Assembly: GCA_012799545.1 (NCBI GenBank)
Contig: JAAZLA010000029.1
Span: forward strand, 1-21,920
Direction of reading: 5' to 3'
DNA from: Treponema sp.
Lineage (GTDB): Bacteria > Spirochaetota > Spirochaetia > Treponematales > Treponemataceae
Length of the DNA stretch: 21,920 nucleotides
The translations under genes were made by a program, and so were the position numbers. Position 1 is the first letter of the stretch. Each line of letters starts with the position of its first letter. This document shows, piece by piece, positions 1-7,273 of the stretch. The notes under the pieces are model-generated. The model saw only the letters and a program-made list of their open reading frames with translations. It was not told the DNA's origin and did not search any database.

Positions 1-624
1 ATGCATCGTAAAATGATTGAAAAAATCTTTGACCCCTTCGAACGAGATGAAATCTGGGATGTAAAACAAATTCGTGGAACTGGTTTGGGATTGCCTCTTT
101 CAAAAAAAATTATTTCCCTTATGGGAAGCAACTTACAAGTTAAATCTACACCAGGAATAGGTTCCACATTTTGGTTCGATATAGAAGTTCCTGTAGCGAC
201 AAAGGCTATCAAGCAAGAAGAAAAGCAGAGGCTTGTTGTTAACCTTGAAGGAAAAAATATACTCATTGCCGAAGATGATGAAATCAATGCTGAAATTCTA
301 GAACAAATTCTCATATCTTTTTCTGCTGGAAAAATAACGAGAATAAAAAATGGCAAAGAATGCGTAAAGGCTTTTGAAAAATCTGAAATAGGCTACTACG
401 ATTATATTATAATGGATATTCGAATGCCCATAATGGACGGCTATACTGCAACAAAGATTATTCGCCAGATGGATAGAGCAGACGCAAAAACAATTAAAAT
501 AATTGCCTTGTCCGCAAACGCTTTTGCCGAAGATAAAGAAAAATCGAGCTCTGTCGGTATCAATTATCATTGTGCAAAACCACTTGATAATGAAGATTTT
601 ATGAGAGCGCTTTTAGTTCCATAA
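1..624 (+). CDS. Hybrid histidine kinase, C-terminal part (5' end outside window)
   Basis: The last 207 residues of a sensor kinase fused to a receiver domain. The ATG at base 1 is almost certainly internal: the residues Met-His-Arg-Lys followed by IEKIFDPFER normally come just after the DxGxGM G1 box of the HATPase domain, which would lie just left of the window. Visible are the F-box (DPFER, 11-15), the G2 box GTGLGLPLSKK (26-36) and the domain end near residue 65. A receiver domain follows (about 85-205) with acidic pocket E91/D92/D93, phospho-acceptor D139 in MDIRMP, S171 and K193. Phosphotransfer would run from an upstream His to D139; no output domain follows, so signal passes to a separate Hpt or regulator. 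The C-terminus resembles the kinase encoded at 7968-10433, suggesting paralogues. The stimulus cannot be inferred from this fragment. Confidence 0.9.
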   Translation: MHRKMIEKIFDPFERDEIWDVKQIRGTGLGLPLSKKIISLMGSNLQVKSTPGIGSTFWFDIEVPVATKAIKQEEKQRLVVNLEGKNILIAEDDEINAEILEQILISFSAGKITRIKNGKECVKAFEKSEIGYYDYIIMDIRMPIMDGYTATKIIRQMDRADAKTIKIIALSANAFAEDKEKSSSVGINYHCAKPLDNEDFMRALLVP

Positions 625-666
625 CTTTTACACTAGGCGATTGTTGCAAGAAACGCAAAAGTACAA

Positions 667-688
667 TGTATAAATTACGCTTTACACA
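667..688. promoter_or_regulatory. Imperfect palindrome overlapping the ilvC -35 box
   Basis: An 8+6+8 inverted repeat, TGTATAAA-N6-TTTACACA, with 7 of 8 arm positions complementary. Its right arm contains the proposed -35 hexamer of ilvC (681-686), the position expected for a repressor operator. The cognate regulator is unknown. AT-rich palindromes occur by chance, so this is a tentative call. Confidence 0.3.
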
Positions 689-709
689 ATAATTGATTTT
701 ATTTACTAT
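681..709 (+). promoter_or_regulatory. ilvC promoter, sigma-70 type
   Basis: -35 TTTACA (681-686), 17-bp spacer, -10 TACTAT (704-709). Transcription would start near 716, giving a leader of about 58 nt before ilvC. No attenuator-like peptide or hairpin was seen in that leader. Unlike most other promoters here, this one produces a conventional leader. Confidence 0.5.
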
Positions 710-759
710 AACCATACTGTTATTATGATAGAATCTATAAAAATGGTAAAGAAAAAAAC

Positions 760-765
760 AGGAGG
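760..765 (+). promoter_or_regulatory. Strong Shine-Dalgarno sequence of ilvC
   Basis: A perfect AGGAGG lies eight bases before the ATG at 774 and fixes that start. It is the strongest ribosome binding site in the window and contrasts with the many first genes here that have none. Confidence 0.85.
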
Positions 766-773
766 AAATACAT

Positions 774-2252
774 ATGAAAAAAACAAATTATTTTAATGCA
801 ATCCCTTGGCGCGAAGCCTTAATGCAGCTTGGGCATTGTCGATTTATGGAAAAAGAAGAATTCTCTGATGGGATTACAGCCCTCGCTGGAAAAAAAATAG
901 TTATTCTTGGTTGCGGTGCACAAGGATTAAATCAAGGAATGAATTTGCGCGACTCAGGCTTAAACGTAAGCTATGCGCTTAGAAAAGAAGCAATCGCTGA
1001 AAAAAGACAAAGCTGGAAAAGTGCAACTGAAAACGGTTTTAAAGTGGGCACTATCGAAGAGCTCATCCCAGAAGCTGACCTTGTTGGAAATCTTACTCCC
1101 GATAAGCAACACACGAAAGCCCTAAGTAGCGTCGTACCACTTATGAAAAAAAATGCTGCCCTTTGGTATAGTCACGGTTTCAATATCGTCGAAGAAGGCT
1201 TTCAAATACGAAAAGACATTACGGTTGTTATGATGGCACCGAAGGGACCAGGTTCTGAAGTGCGTACCGAATACCTTCGTGGCTTTGGCGTTCCTACCCT
1301 CATCGCCGTTCATCCAGAAAATGATCCAGAAGGAAAAGGTTGGTCTATAGCAAAGGCACTCGCTGTCGGCTGTGGTGGCAGTCGTGCAGGCGTACTTGAA
1401 TCGAGCTTTGTTGCAGAAGTAAAATCCGACCTCATGGGCGAGCAAACCATTCTTTGCGGTATGCTTCAAACAGGCTCCCTTCTCTGCTTCGATAAGATGG
1501 TAGAAAAAGGCTTAGATAAGGGATATGCCGCAAAACTCGTGCAATATGGTTGGGAAACCATCACTGAAGCCCTCAAATGGGGTGGTATAACAGGTATGAT
1601 GGACAGACTTTCTAACCCAGCAAAAATTAAAGCACATGAGCTTTCGCTTGAGCTTAAAAAAATTATGACTCCCCTCTATCAAAAACATCAAGATGACATT
1701 ATTTCTGGAGAATTTAGTAAAACGATGATGGAAGATTGGAACAATAATGATAAAAATCTTCTTTCATGGCGAGAAGCTACCGGACAAACAGCCTTTGAAC
1801 AAACCCCAGCTGGCGAGATGGAGATAGCTGAACAAACTTACTTTGACAATGGAATTCTCATGGTTGCGATGGTTAAGGCAGGCGTTGAACTTGCTTTTGA
1901 AACGATGGTAGATGCAGGAATAAAACCAGAAAGTGCCTACTATGAGTCGCTTCACGAAACACCGCTCATCGCTAATCTTATAAGCCGAAAAAAACTCTAT
2001 GAAATGAACAAGGTTATTTCAGATACCGCTGAATATGGCTGCTATCTCTTCGATAACGCCTGCCGCCCCCTCCTAAAAGATTTTATGGCAAAGGTTGACG
2101 TAGACATAATCGGAAAAGGACTAGAGTTCGAAAATACAGCTGTTTCAAATGCAGAACTCGTAAAAGTAAATGCTGAAATTCGCAATCACCCAGTAGAAAA
2201 AATCGGTCAAACACTTCGAAGCTATATGACTTCAATGAAGGCTATTGTATAA
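774..2252 (+). CDS. ilvC: Ketol-acid reductoisomerase, class II (E. coli type)
   Basis: Converts acetolactate or acetohydroxybutyrate to the 2,3-dihydroxy acid with NADPH and Mg2+, the second common step of valine, leucine and isoleucine synthesis; cytosolic. At 492 residues it has the length of the long class II enzymes (E. coli IlvC is 491), not the roughly 330 of class I. Visible are the Rossmann motif GCGAQG (46-51), NADPH-phosphate residues R70, K71 and R78, catalytic H134 in YSHGFNIVE, APKGPG (156-161), and metal ligands D219 and E223 in SDLMGEQTILCG. The duplicated C-terminal knotted domain contains YYESLHETPLIAN and SDTAEYG. From memory the core is very close to the enterobacterial protein, closer than other genes here seem to be to theirs. 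No other ilv or leu gene is adjacent. It has its own promoter, a strong SD and a following hairpin, so it is probably monocistronic. Confidence 0.97.
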   Translation: MKKTNYFNAIPWREALMQLGHCRFMEKEEFSDGITALAGKKIVILGCGAQGLNQGMNLRDSGLNVSYALRKEAIAEKRQSWKSATENGFKVGTIEELIPEADLVGNLTPDKQHTKALSSVVPLMKKNAALWYSHGFNIVEEGFQIRKDITVVMMAPKGPGSEVRTEYLRGFGVPTLIAVHPENDPEGKGWSIAKALAVGCGGSRAGVLESSFVAEVKSDLMGEQTILCGMLQTGSLLCFDKMVEKGLDKGYAAKLVQYGWETITEALKWGGITGMMDRLSNPAKIKAHELSLELKKIMTPLYQKHQDDIISGEFSKTMMEDWNNNDKNLLSWREATGQTAFEQTPAGEMEIAEQTYFDNGILMVAMVKAGVELAFETMVDAGIKPESAYYESLHETPLIANLISRKKLYEMNKVISDTAEYGCYLFDNACRPLLKDFMAKVDVDIIGKGLEFENTAVSNAELVKVNAEIRNHPVEKIGQTLRSYMTSMKAIV

Positions 2253-2265
2253 AAGTCTTTTTGTC

Positions 2266-2305
2266 TTAAACCCAAAATCACAAAACACAGAGGTTTTGGG
2301 TTTAA
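2266..2305 (+). terminator. Hairpin downstream of ilvC, probable terminator
   Basis: A 12-bp perfect inverted repeat, TTAAACCCAAAA (2266-2277) and TTTTGGGTTTAA (2294-2305), with a 16-nt loop, starts 14 bases after the ilvC stop. No T-tract follows immediately; T-runs come only at 2323-2340. It may act as a weak terminator or as a 3'-end stabiliser. Confidence 0.5.
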
Positions 2306-2328
2306 AAGATAGAAAAAATAGATTTTTA

Positions 2329-2356
2329 TTGTTTTTTTTTAAATCTAGTTTATACT
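2329..2356 (+). promoter_or_regulatory. Promoter of the LuxR-type regulator gene, leaderless arrangement
   Basis: -35 TTGTTT (2329-2334), 16-bp spacer, -10 TATACT (2351-2356). Only 8 bases separate the -10 from the ATG at 2365 and there is no Shine-Dalgarno sequence, so the transcript probably starts at or within two bases of the start codon. Confidence 0.55.
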
Positions 2357-2364
2357 AATAGTAT

Positions 2365-3168
2365 ATGAAAAAATTTTCTATTTTTACCTTTGATCCTTTT
2401 AGACTCCTCGGATTCAGTGGCTTCGTTGCTTTAGGAATCTCGGTGCTGATCGATATTTTTTTCGGTATTCACAACCCACAAACCCTCATCCCCTTTGTGG
2501 AAATTACAACATTTGGTATAAATTTTTTCTCCATGAGTCTCTGCCTTATGATAATTATTTGGCCCAAGCAAAAAAAATACACCCTTCTTGTATTGCTCAT
2601 CGAGTCAATATATACCATGGCAATTGGCTATGAGTTTATTTCACTGACGCTGTATGGGCTTTTTCTAATTTTATTGTTTACCATGGATTTTTATAGCCAA
2701 AAACTCCGCCTAAAAGGCTTTATTTCACTCGTTATTTGGATTTTATTATTATTGACCCTTATTCCTTTTGGATGGAATCGATTTTTTTTATGTTTTGGGC
2801 TTTCTTTTTTTACCTTCTCATCCTATCTTTGTATTTATTGGGTCTTGTTTCAAAAACTTTCGATTGTTCCCTCCGACTATCAACTACATACTATCAATTT
2901 TAAGCTACCAAAGGTAGGAAGCCTTCTACATCTTGGACAATTCCCCTTGAGTAAACGGCAAATCCAATGCGTATATTATTTATTGAATGGCTTTTATACA
3001 TACAAAGAAATTTCCGATCTTTGCTATATTTCTGTATCTGTTATAAAAAAAGAGATGCTCGATATTTACAAGGTTTTTGGTGTGCAAAACAGAGAAATGC
3101 TTTATTTTCTACTGTCGCAATATACCCTATGCTATCCTGACGATATAAAGCAAAAACCTCGGGACTAA
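2365..3168 (+). CDS. Membrane-bound LuxR-type transcriptional regulator
   Basis: 267 residues. The N-terminal two thirds is very hydrophobic, with about six membrane segments (roughly 11-34, 44-66, 71-87, 90-107, 119-134, 139-162). A cytosolic LuxR/GerE helix-turn-helix follows at about 193-255: LSKRQIQCVYYLLNGFYTYKEIS, ISVSVIKKEM, IYKVFGVQNREML. This matches the family pattern (S/T-x-R-E/Q, recognition helix, K-x-GVxNR). There is no receiver or autoinducer domain, so the membrane part is presumably the sensor; the ligand is unknown. The hydrolase gene starts 3 bases after the stop, so the two are probably co-transcribed and translationally coupled. The start is supported by a -10 box 8 bases upstream. 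The fold assignment is secure; the target genes are not known. Confidence 0.8.
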   Translation: MKKFSIFTFDPFRLLGFSGFVALGISVLIDIFFGIHNPQTLIPFVEITTFGINFFSMSLCLMIIIWPKQKKYTLLVLLIESIYTMAIGYEFISLTLYGLFLILLFTMDFYSQKLRLKGFISLVIWILLLLTLIPFGWNRFFLCFGLSFFTFSSYLCIYWVLFQKLSIVPSDYQLHTINFKLPKVGSLLHLGQFPLSKRQIQCVYYLLNGFYTYKEISDLCYISVSVIKKEMLDIYKVFGVQNREMLYFLLSQYTLCYPDDIKQKPRD

Positions 3169-3171
3169 GCT

Positions 3172-4269
3172 ATGGCAGATATTTTAGATTATATCGATTG
3201 GCGCGGAGATCTCAGTTTTGAAAGTGCACAGTTCAATTCAGTTGACAATCTTATATTTTCAGCACTTTCATATATCAATTTTTCTACCTATGTCTCTCAA
3301 GATTTTTCAAACCCTATTTCATTTAGAGAATTGCTCCCCGCATTTAAAACAAAGACAAAAAGTCAAGAACAAGAACTCGGTTTGTTTATTAATAAAAAAA
3401 CCTTTGATTTGTTTTTTAAAGCGGCAGAATCAAAACGTTATGGAGGCTGTCTTATACAAGCTCATGTTCAAATACTCGATGCAGAAAGTGAAACACAGTT
3501 TTCTGCAACAAGCTTTACTTTTGGACATAAACAACACTGCATCGCATACCGGGGAACTGATGATAGCATTCTTGGATGGAAAGAGGACTTCAATATGTCC
3601 TTTATGGAAACAATACCTTCACAAATTGAAGCGCTAAATTATTTTGAAAAAGCCTGCAAAGCCCTACGAGGTACATTTATACTCGTCGGACATTCAAAAG
3701 GAGGGAATCTGGCAATTTATACTGGCTTACAGTGCAATGTAAAAGATAAAAAACGGATAGCAAAAATCTATTCAAATGACGCCCCCGGATTTCTAAAAAA
3801 AACAATTGAGAGCAAAAACTTTACAGAAATAAAAGAACGCATTAGCTCATTTATACCCGAATTTTCTATCATCGGCTTGTTATTGAATCATACGATACCG
3901 AGTCAAATTGTTGAAAGCAGTCAAACAGGTATGATGAGTCACGATCCTTTTTCTTGGCAAGTACGCGGTCCTGCCTTTGTACCGAGTGGAAAATTAAACA
4001 AAAAAAGTAGCATCATAGACACAACGCTTAAAAACTGGCTTTCTTCTCTCGATACAAGGACGAGGGAACAGTTTATAGACAGCTTTTTTGAAGCTTTTTT
4101 GGCAACAAAGGTCTCTACGCTCACTGAACTTTCAGTAAATTGGCTAAAACATTCTGCAACGATACTCAAAACCTTACATCTCGCTGACAGTAAAACAAAG
4201 GAAACCATTATGAAAAGCTTACATAGTCTCCTTATGTCCTATATCGATGTAAAGCTTAGTAAAAAATAA
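3172..4269 (+). CDS. Mbeg1/DUF2974-like alpha/beta-hydrolase (lipase-like)
   Basis: 365 residues with the features of the DUF2974 (Mbeg1-like) lipase-fold family. AYRGTDDSILGWKEDFNMSF (125-144) corresponds to the conserved FRGTDDSxxGWkEDF segment. GHSKGGNLA (173-181) is the nucleophile elbow with S175. D203 in YSNDAPGF is a likely acid, and H257 in SHDPFSW the likely histidine. No signal peptide or membrane segment is evident, so the protein looks cytosolic. Substrates of this family are uncharacterised; a lipid or acyl ester is inferred from the fold only. It starts 3 bases after the regulator gene, with no clear ribosome binding site, which suggests coupled translation. An A7-GAG-T7 run after the stop (4273-4289) is too AT-only to call a terminator. 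Confidence 0.8.
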   Translation: MADILDYIDWRGDLSFESAQFNSVDNLIFSALSYINFSTYVSQDFSNPISFRELLPAFKTKTKSQEQELGLFINKKTFDLFFKAAESKRYGGCLIQAHVQILDAESETQFSATSFTFGHKQHCIAYRGTDDSILGWKEDFNMSFMETIPSQIEALNYFEKACKALRGTFILVGHSKGGNLAIYTGLQCNVKDKKRIAKIYSNDAPGFLKKTIESKNFTEIKERISSFIPEFSIIGLLLNHTIPSQIVESSQTGMMSHDPFSWQVRGPAFVPSGKLNKKSSIIDTTLKNWLSSLDTRTREQFIDSFFEAFLATKVSTLTELSVNWLKHSATILKTLHLADSKTKETIMKSLHSLLMSYIDVKLSKK

Positions 4270-4348
4270 TCGAAAAAAAGAGTTTTTTTAGATAATCATT
4301 TTCTCTTGTGTAATTTTTTTTATGTGTCTTTATCACCAATTTTCCTTA

Positions 4349-4377
4349 TTTACAATTTCCACAAGCTGATTTATACT
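4349..4377 (+). promoter_or_regulatory. Promoter of the chemotaxis receptor gene, leaderless arrangement
   Basis: -35 TTTACA (4349-4354), 17-bp spacer, -10 TATACT (4372-4377), then only 6 bases before the ATG at 4384. The seventh base after the -10, the usual start of transcription, is the A of the ATG. No Shine-Dalgarno sequence is present. Confidence 0.65.
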
Positions 4378-4383
4378 GCGTGA

Positions 4384-6012
4384 ATGAATCTATACCACAA
4401 AATAAACCACCGAATCGAAGAGACATATAAGCACAAGGATGAAGCTTTTCAAATCGTTGCAAGACTTCTTTTTGCAACCTTGTTGGGACTTTCATGTATC
4501 TCTTTAATAGTAGTTTTTATTGTAGAAAAACAAGGACTAGAAGTCCCCATACTTATAGTTCTTATGGTTGTTCTCATTATTTTGTCTTTCCTTGTTCTAA
4601 AAGGTAGGGCTGTTTTTGCAAGCCTTGCTCTAAGTTACCTTCTGCCTATTTTACTTAGTACCCTTATTTTTACTTTTCCAAATACTTCAGGCCAAATGGA
4701 ATTATACGTGATAGGTTTTATGAATCTTTTTTCCATGACGCTCACGAGTTTTATAGGTTTTTATGCATGGCAAACTTTTCCTATAATTGCCATAAACCTT
4801 GTAGCTGTTATTTTAAACATCGTATTAAGAATTATTCCATATAGCTTGAAAAATAATATAGAGCTACAAATTGATGAGGCTGTAATTGTTTCCATACTAA
4901 CGCTTTTTGCCGCAATTTGTTTTTTTATGGTACAAAAGCGATCTACACGTATTATACAAAACATAAAAAAATTAAATACCATCGCAGATAATCGACTGCA
5001 AGTATTGCAAGCAGCTATGCAAGCCTCAACCGAGGTACTTTCTACCGGTGATCAACTCAGTCAATCTGCTGCTAAATCAACAAGCCTCACCGAGAATGTT
5101 ACACAATCAGCGGTAACAGTGGCTTTTTCTATGAATAAGGTTCTCAAAGACAGTGAACGATTGTCGGAAGAGCTCAATGGCATTGCCGAAAATTCAAATA
5201 CGGTAAAGCAAAGCACAGAGTCACAAAGCAGTGTTATCAATCAAACGTCAGCAGCAATTGAAGAGATGACCGCATCTATACACAATATTGCACATATCAC
5301 AAGAGAAAGGAAAACTGCTGTTGTAAGCCTGGCAAAAAGCACTGAAGAGGGGCAAAACATTGTAAACAGTTTCTCCGAAGAAATGAAAAAGGTTGAAGCA
5401 TCCACAGGTTCTATACTCGATATTGTAAGGGTTATCAGTTCTGTTGCATCGCAAACAAATCTTTTAGCAATGAATGCGGCTATAGAAGCTGCCCATGCTG
5501 GCGAATACGGCAGAGGTTTTGCTGTTGTCGCAGATGAAATCCGAAAACTTTCAGAGCAAACAAATAAAAATGTTCGAGAAATAACCGATACGGTTAAGTT
5601 AACAATAAAAGACATCCAAAACGCCGCTGCAGGTAATAGCAAAGCCGTCGCATCTTTTACTGGAATAGATCGTGAGTCTCGTTTAGTTGAAGAAGCAATG
5701 GAAGAAATTATAAATGGCTTAGAAGAGCTTTCAAAGGGGACAGATGAAATAAACCGTGGGGTAGCAGACTCTGTAACAAGTACAAACACTCTAAGAACAG
5801 CTGTCGCTTCTCTCGACACACAAATTTATGGAGCAAAGGCAAAGCTCGATTCTCTAAAAATGGCAACAACAAATGCAAGCCAAGAACTGGATGATATACA
5901 AGCAGAACTTTCTCAAATCGATACAGAAGTAAAAAAGGTTGAAGAAATCGGTATTAAAAATTCTCAAGGTATCTCTTCAATTACAAAAGCTCTTGAAGAG
6001 ATTAATCAATAA
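4384..6012 (+). CDS. Methyl-accepting chemotaxis protein with polytopic membrane sensor
   Basis: A 542-residue chemoreceptor. The N-terminal part (about 25-185) has around six hydrophobic segments and no large periplasmic loop, so sensing probably occurs within the membrane or from inside. It lacks a recognisable HAMP domain. The rest is a long coiled-coil signalling domain, with the highly conserved hairpin tip at about 352-392: VASQTNLLAMNAAIEAAHAG and YGRGFAVVADEIRKLSEQ. This tip contacts CheA/CheW. Gln/Glu-rich flanks are probable methylation helices. It ends ALEEINQ, without the NWETF-type pentapeptide that tethers CheR/CheB. The YqhD-like dehydrogenase gene starts 28 bases downstream, so both probably share the promoter just upstream. 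The attractant is unknown; the partner gene hints at an aldehyde, alcohol or redox cue, which is speculation. Confidence 0.93.
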   Translation: MNLYHKINHRIEETYKHKDEAFQIVARLLFATLLGLSCISLIVVFIVEKQGLEVPILIVLMVVLIILSFLVLKGRAVFASLALSYLLPILLSTLIFTFPNTSGQMELYVIGFMNLFSMTLTSFIGFYAWQTFPIIAINLVAVILNIVLRIIPYSLKNNIELQIDEAVIVSILTLFAAICFFMVQKRSTRIIQNIKKLNTIADNRLQVLQAAMQASTEVLSTGDQLSQSAAKSTSLTENVTQSAVTVAFSMNKVLKDSERLSEELNGIAENSNTVKQSTESQSSVINQTSAAIEEMTASIHNIAHITRERKTAVVSLAKSTEEGQNIVNSFSEEMKKVEASTGSILDIVRVISSVASQTNLLAMNAAIEAAHAGEYGRGFAVVADEIRKLSEQTNKNVREITDTVKLTIKDIQNAAAGNSKAVASFTGIDRESRLVEEAMEEIINGLEELSKGTDEINRGVADSVTSTNTLRTAVASLDTQIYGAKAKLDSLKMATTNASQELDDIQAELSQIDTEVKKVEEIGIKNSQGISSITKALEEINQ

Positions 6013-6039
6013 GATACATAAATCACAATAGGAGATGCT

Positions 6040-7203
6040 ATGTTAGATTTTACTTTCCTCAGTCCTACAAAAATTATCTTTGGACGAGGAGTGGAAAAAG
6101 GTGTTGGAGCTGAATTGGCTCTGCAGGCAAAAAAAGTGCTTGTTCATTATGGCGGTCAATCTATTATACGATCAGGATTACTCGAAAGAGTTAAGGACTC
6201 TCTGAGCAAAGCAGGGCTTTCCTTTGTTTTACTCGGTGGTGTAAAACCAAATCCACGAGTTAGTCTCATTAGGGAAGGAATAAAATTGTGCAAACAAGAA
6301 AACATCGATTTTATTCTTGCCGTTGGTGGTGGAAGTGTTATTGACTCCGCAAAGGCAATAGGTATCGGGGTTCATGTGGAGCATGATGTATGGGATTTTT
6401 ATACCGGTAAAAAAACACCGAAAAAAATGCTTCCTGTCGGCGTTATCCTCACAATTCCCGCAGCGGGAAGTGAATCGAGCCCTGGTTCCGTCGTTACAAA
6501 CGAAGAGCTAGAGCTAAAACTTTCTTGCGGTTCTGAAGAAATGCGACCTCGCTTTGCTTTTATGAATCCAGAACTCACCTTTACACTCCCTGCCTACCAA
6601 ACAGCCTGTGGTGCTGCAGATATAATGGCTCACATTATGGAAAGATATTTTACCAATGAAAAAAATGTTGACTTTACTGATAGATTGTGTGAGGCAGGTT
6701 TGAAAACCATCATAAAAAATATTCCTCTTGCATTGGAAAATCCCAGAGACTATGCTGCACGAGCAGAAATTATGTGGGTTGGTTCTGTCGCACATAATGA
6801 TTTATTTGGAACAGGACGTGAAGATGACTGGGCTTCCCACGGCATTGAACATGAAATTTCAGCTATCTATGATGTTGCGCATGGTGCCGGCTTAGCGGTT
6901 ATCTTTCCATCATGGATGAAACAAGTGTACAAACACGATATTGCGCGTTTTACACAATTTGCGGTTCGCGTTTGGGATCTAGAAATGGACCATATGAACC
7001 CAGAACGAACGGCCCTTGAAGGGATACATAGAACAGAGGCTTTTTTCAAGGCTATCGGTCTACCAACCCGACTTTCAGACATGAACGTCCCTGCGGATAA
7101 AATAGACGAAATGGCTGAAAAATGTGTTGGCAATGGTACTATTGGAAACTTTGTAAAACTAGACAAAAAAGCTGTTGCTGAAATATACAGAAGAGCCTTA
7201 TAA
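6040..7203 (+). CDS. Iron-containing alcohol dehydrogenase, YqhD/BDH-like
   Basis: 387 residues, the same length as E. coli YqhD. This NAD(P)H-dependent family interconverts aldehydes and alcohols (butanol dehydrogenases, broad aldehyde reductases) in the cytosol. GGGSVIDSAKAI (96-107) is the nucleotide-binding loop, and TIPAAGSESSPGSVVTN (138-154) is conserved in the family. Metal ligands appear complete: D194 and H198 in ADIMAHIMERYF, H267 in WASHGIEHE, H281 in DVAHGAGLAV. These occupy the same positions as in YqhD. An AGGAGA Shine-Dalgarno sequence at 6030-6035 precedes the ATG by 4 bases, as expected for the second gene of an operon. It follows the chemoreceptor by 27 bases and precedes the Crp-type regulator. 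The exact substrate (butanal, other aldehydes or a detoxification role) cannot be read from sequence. Confidence 0.93.
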   Translation: MLDFTFLSPTKIIFGRGVEKGVGAELALQAKKVLVHYGGQSIIRSGLLERVKDSLSKAGLSFVLLGGVKPNPRVSLIREGIKLCKQENIDFILAVGGGSVIDSAKAIGIGVHVEHDVWDFYTGKKTPKKMLPVGVILTIPAAGSESSPGSVVTNEELELKLSCGSEEMRPRFAFMNPELTFTLPAYQTACGAADIMAHIMERYFTNEKNVDFTDRLCEAGLKTIIKNIPLALENPRDYAARAEIMWVGSVAHNDLFGTGREDDWASHGIEHEISAIYDVAHGAGLAVIFPSWMKQVYKHDIARFTQFAVRVWDLEMDHMNPERTALEGIHRTEAFFKAIGLPTRLSDMNVPADKIDEMAEKCVGNGTIGNFVKLDKKAVAEIYRRAL

Positions 7204-7238
7204 GGGGATTTTTTAACAATAAAGGCTGCTCTTTCTCT

Positions 7239-7266
7239 TTGTTTTCTTGTTTTTATGTGATATAAT
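7239..7266 (+). promoter_or_regulatory. Promoter of the Crp/Fnr regulator gene, leaderless arrangement
   Basis: -35 TTGTTT (7239-7244), 16-bp spacer, consensus -10 TATAAT (7261-7266), then 7 bases to the ATG at 7274. No Shine-Dalgarno sequence is present. Transcription is predicted to begin at, or one base before, the start codon. Confidence 0.65.
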
Positions 7267-7270
7267 CACA
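7256..7270. promoter_or_regulatory. Crp/Fnr-like operator palindrome over the -10 box
   Basis: The palindrome TGTGAT-ATA-ATCACA (7256-7270) has perfect 6-bp arms. It resembles the Crp half-sites TGTGA/TCACA but with a 5-bp rather than 6-bp gap. It covers the whole -10 element (7261-7266) and ends 3 bases before the start codon of a Crp/Fnr-family gene. Binding there would block RNA polymerase, so negative autoregulation is the natural reading. Confidence 0.55.
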
Positions 7271-7273
7271 GTT

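Noticed and set aside
4273..4289. A7-GAG-T7 hairpin as terminator of the hydrolase gene
   Set aside because: The stem consists of A-T pairs only and would be unstable.
7247..7273. TTG-initiated N-terminal extension of the Crp-type regulator
   Set aside because: It would put the -10 box TATAAT inside the coding region; the ATG at 7274 gives a normal-length protein.
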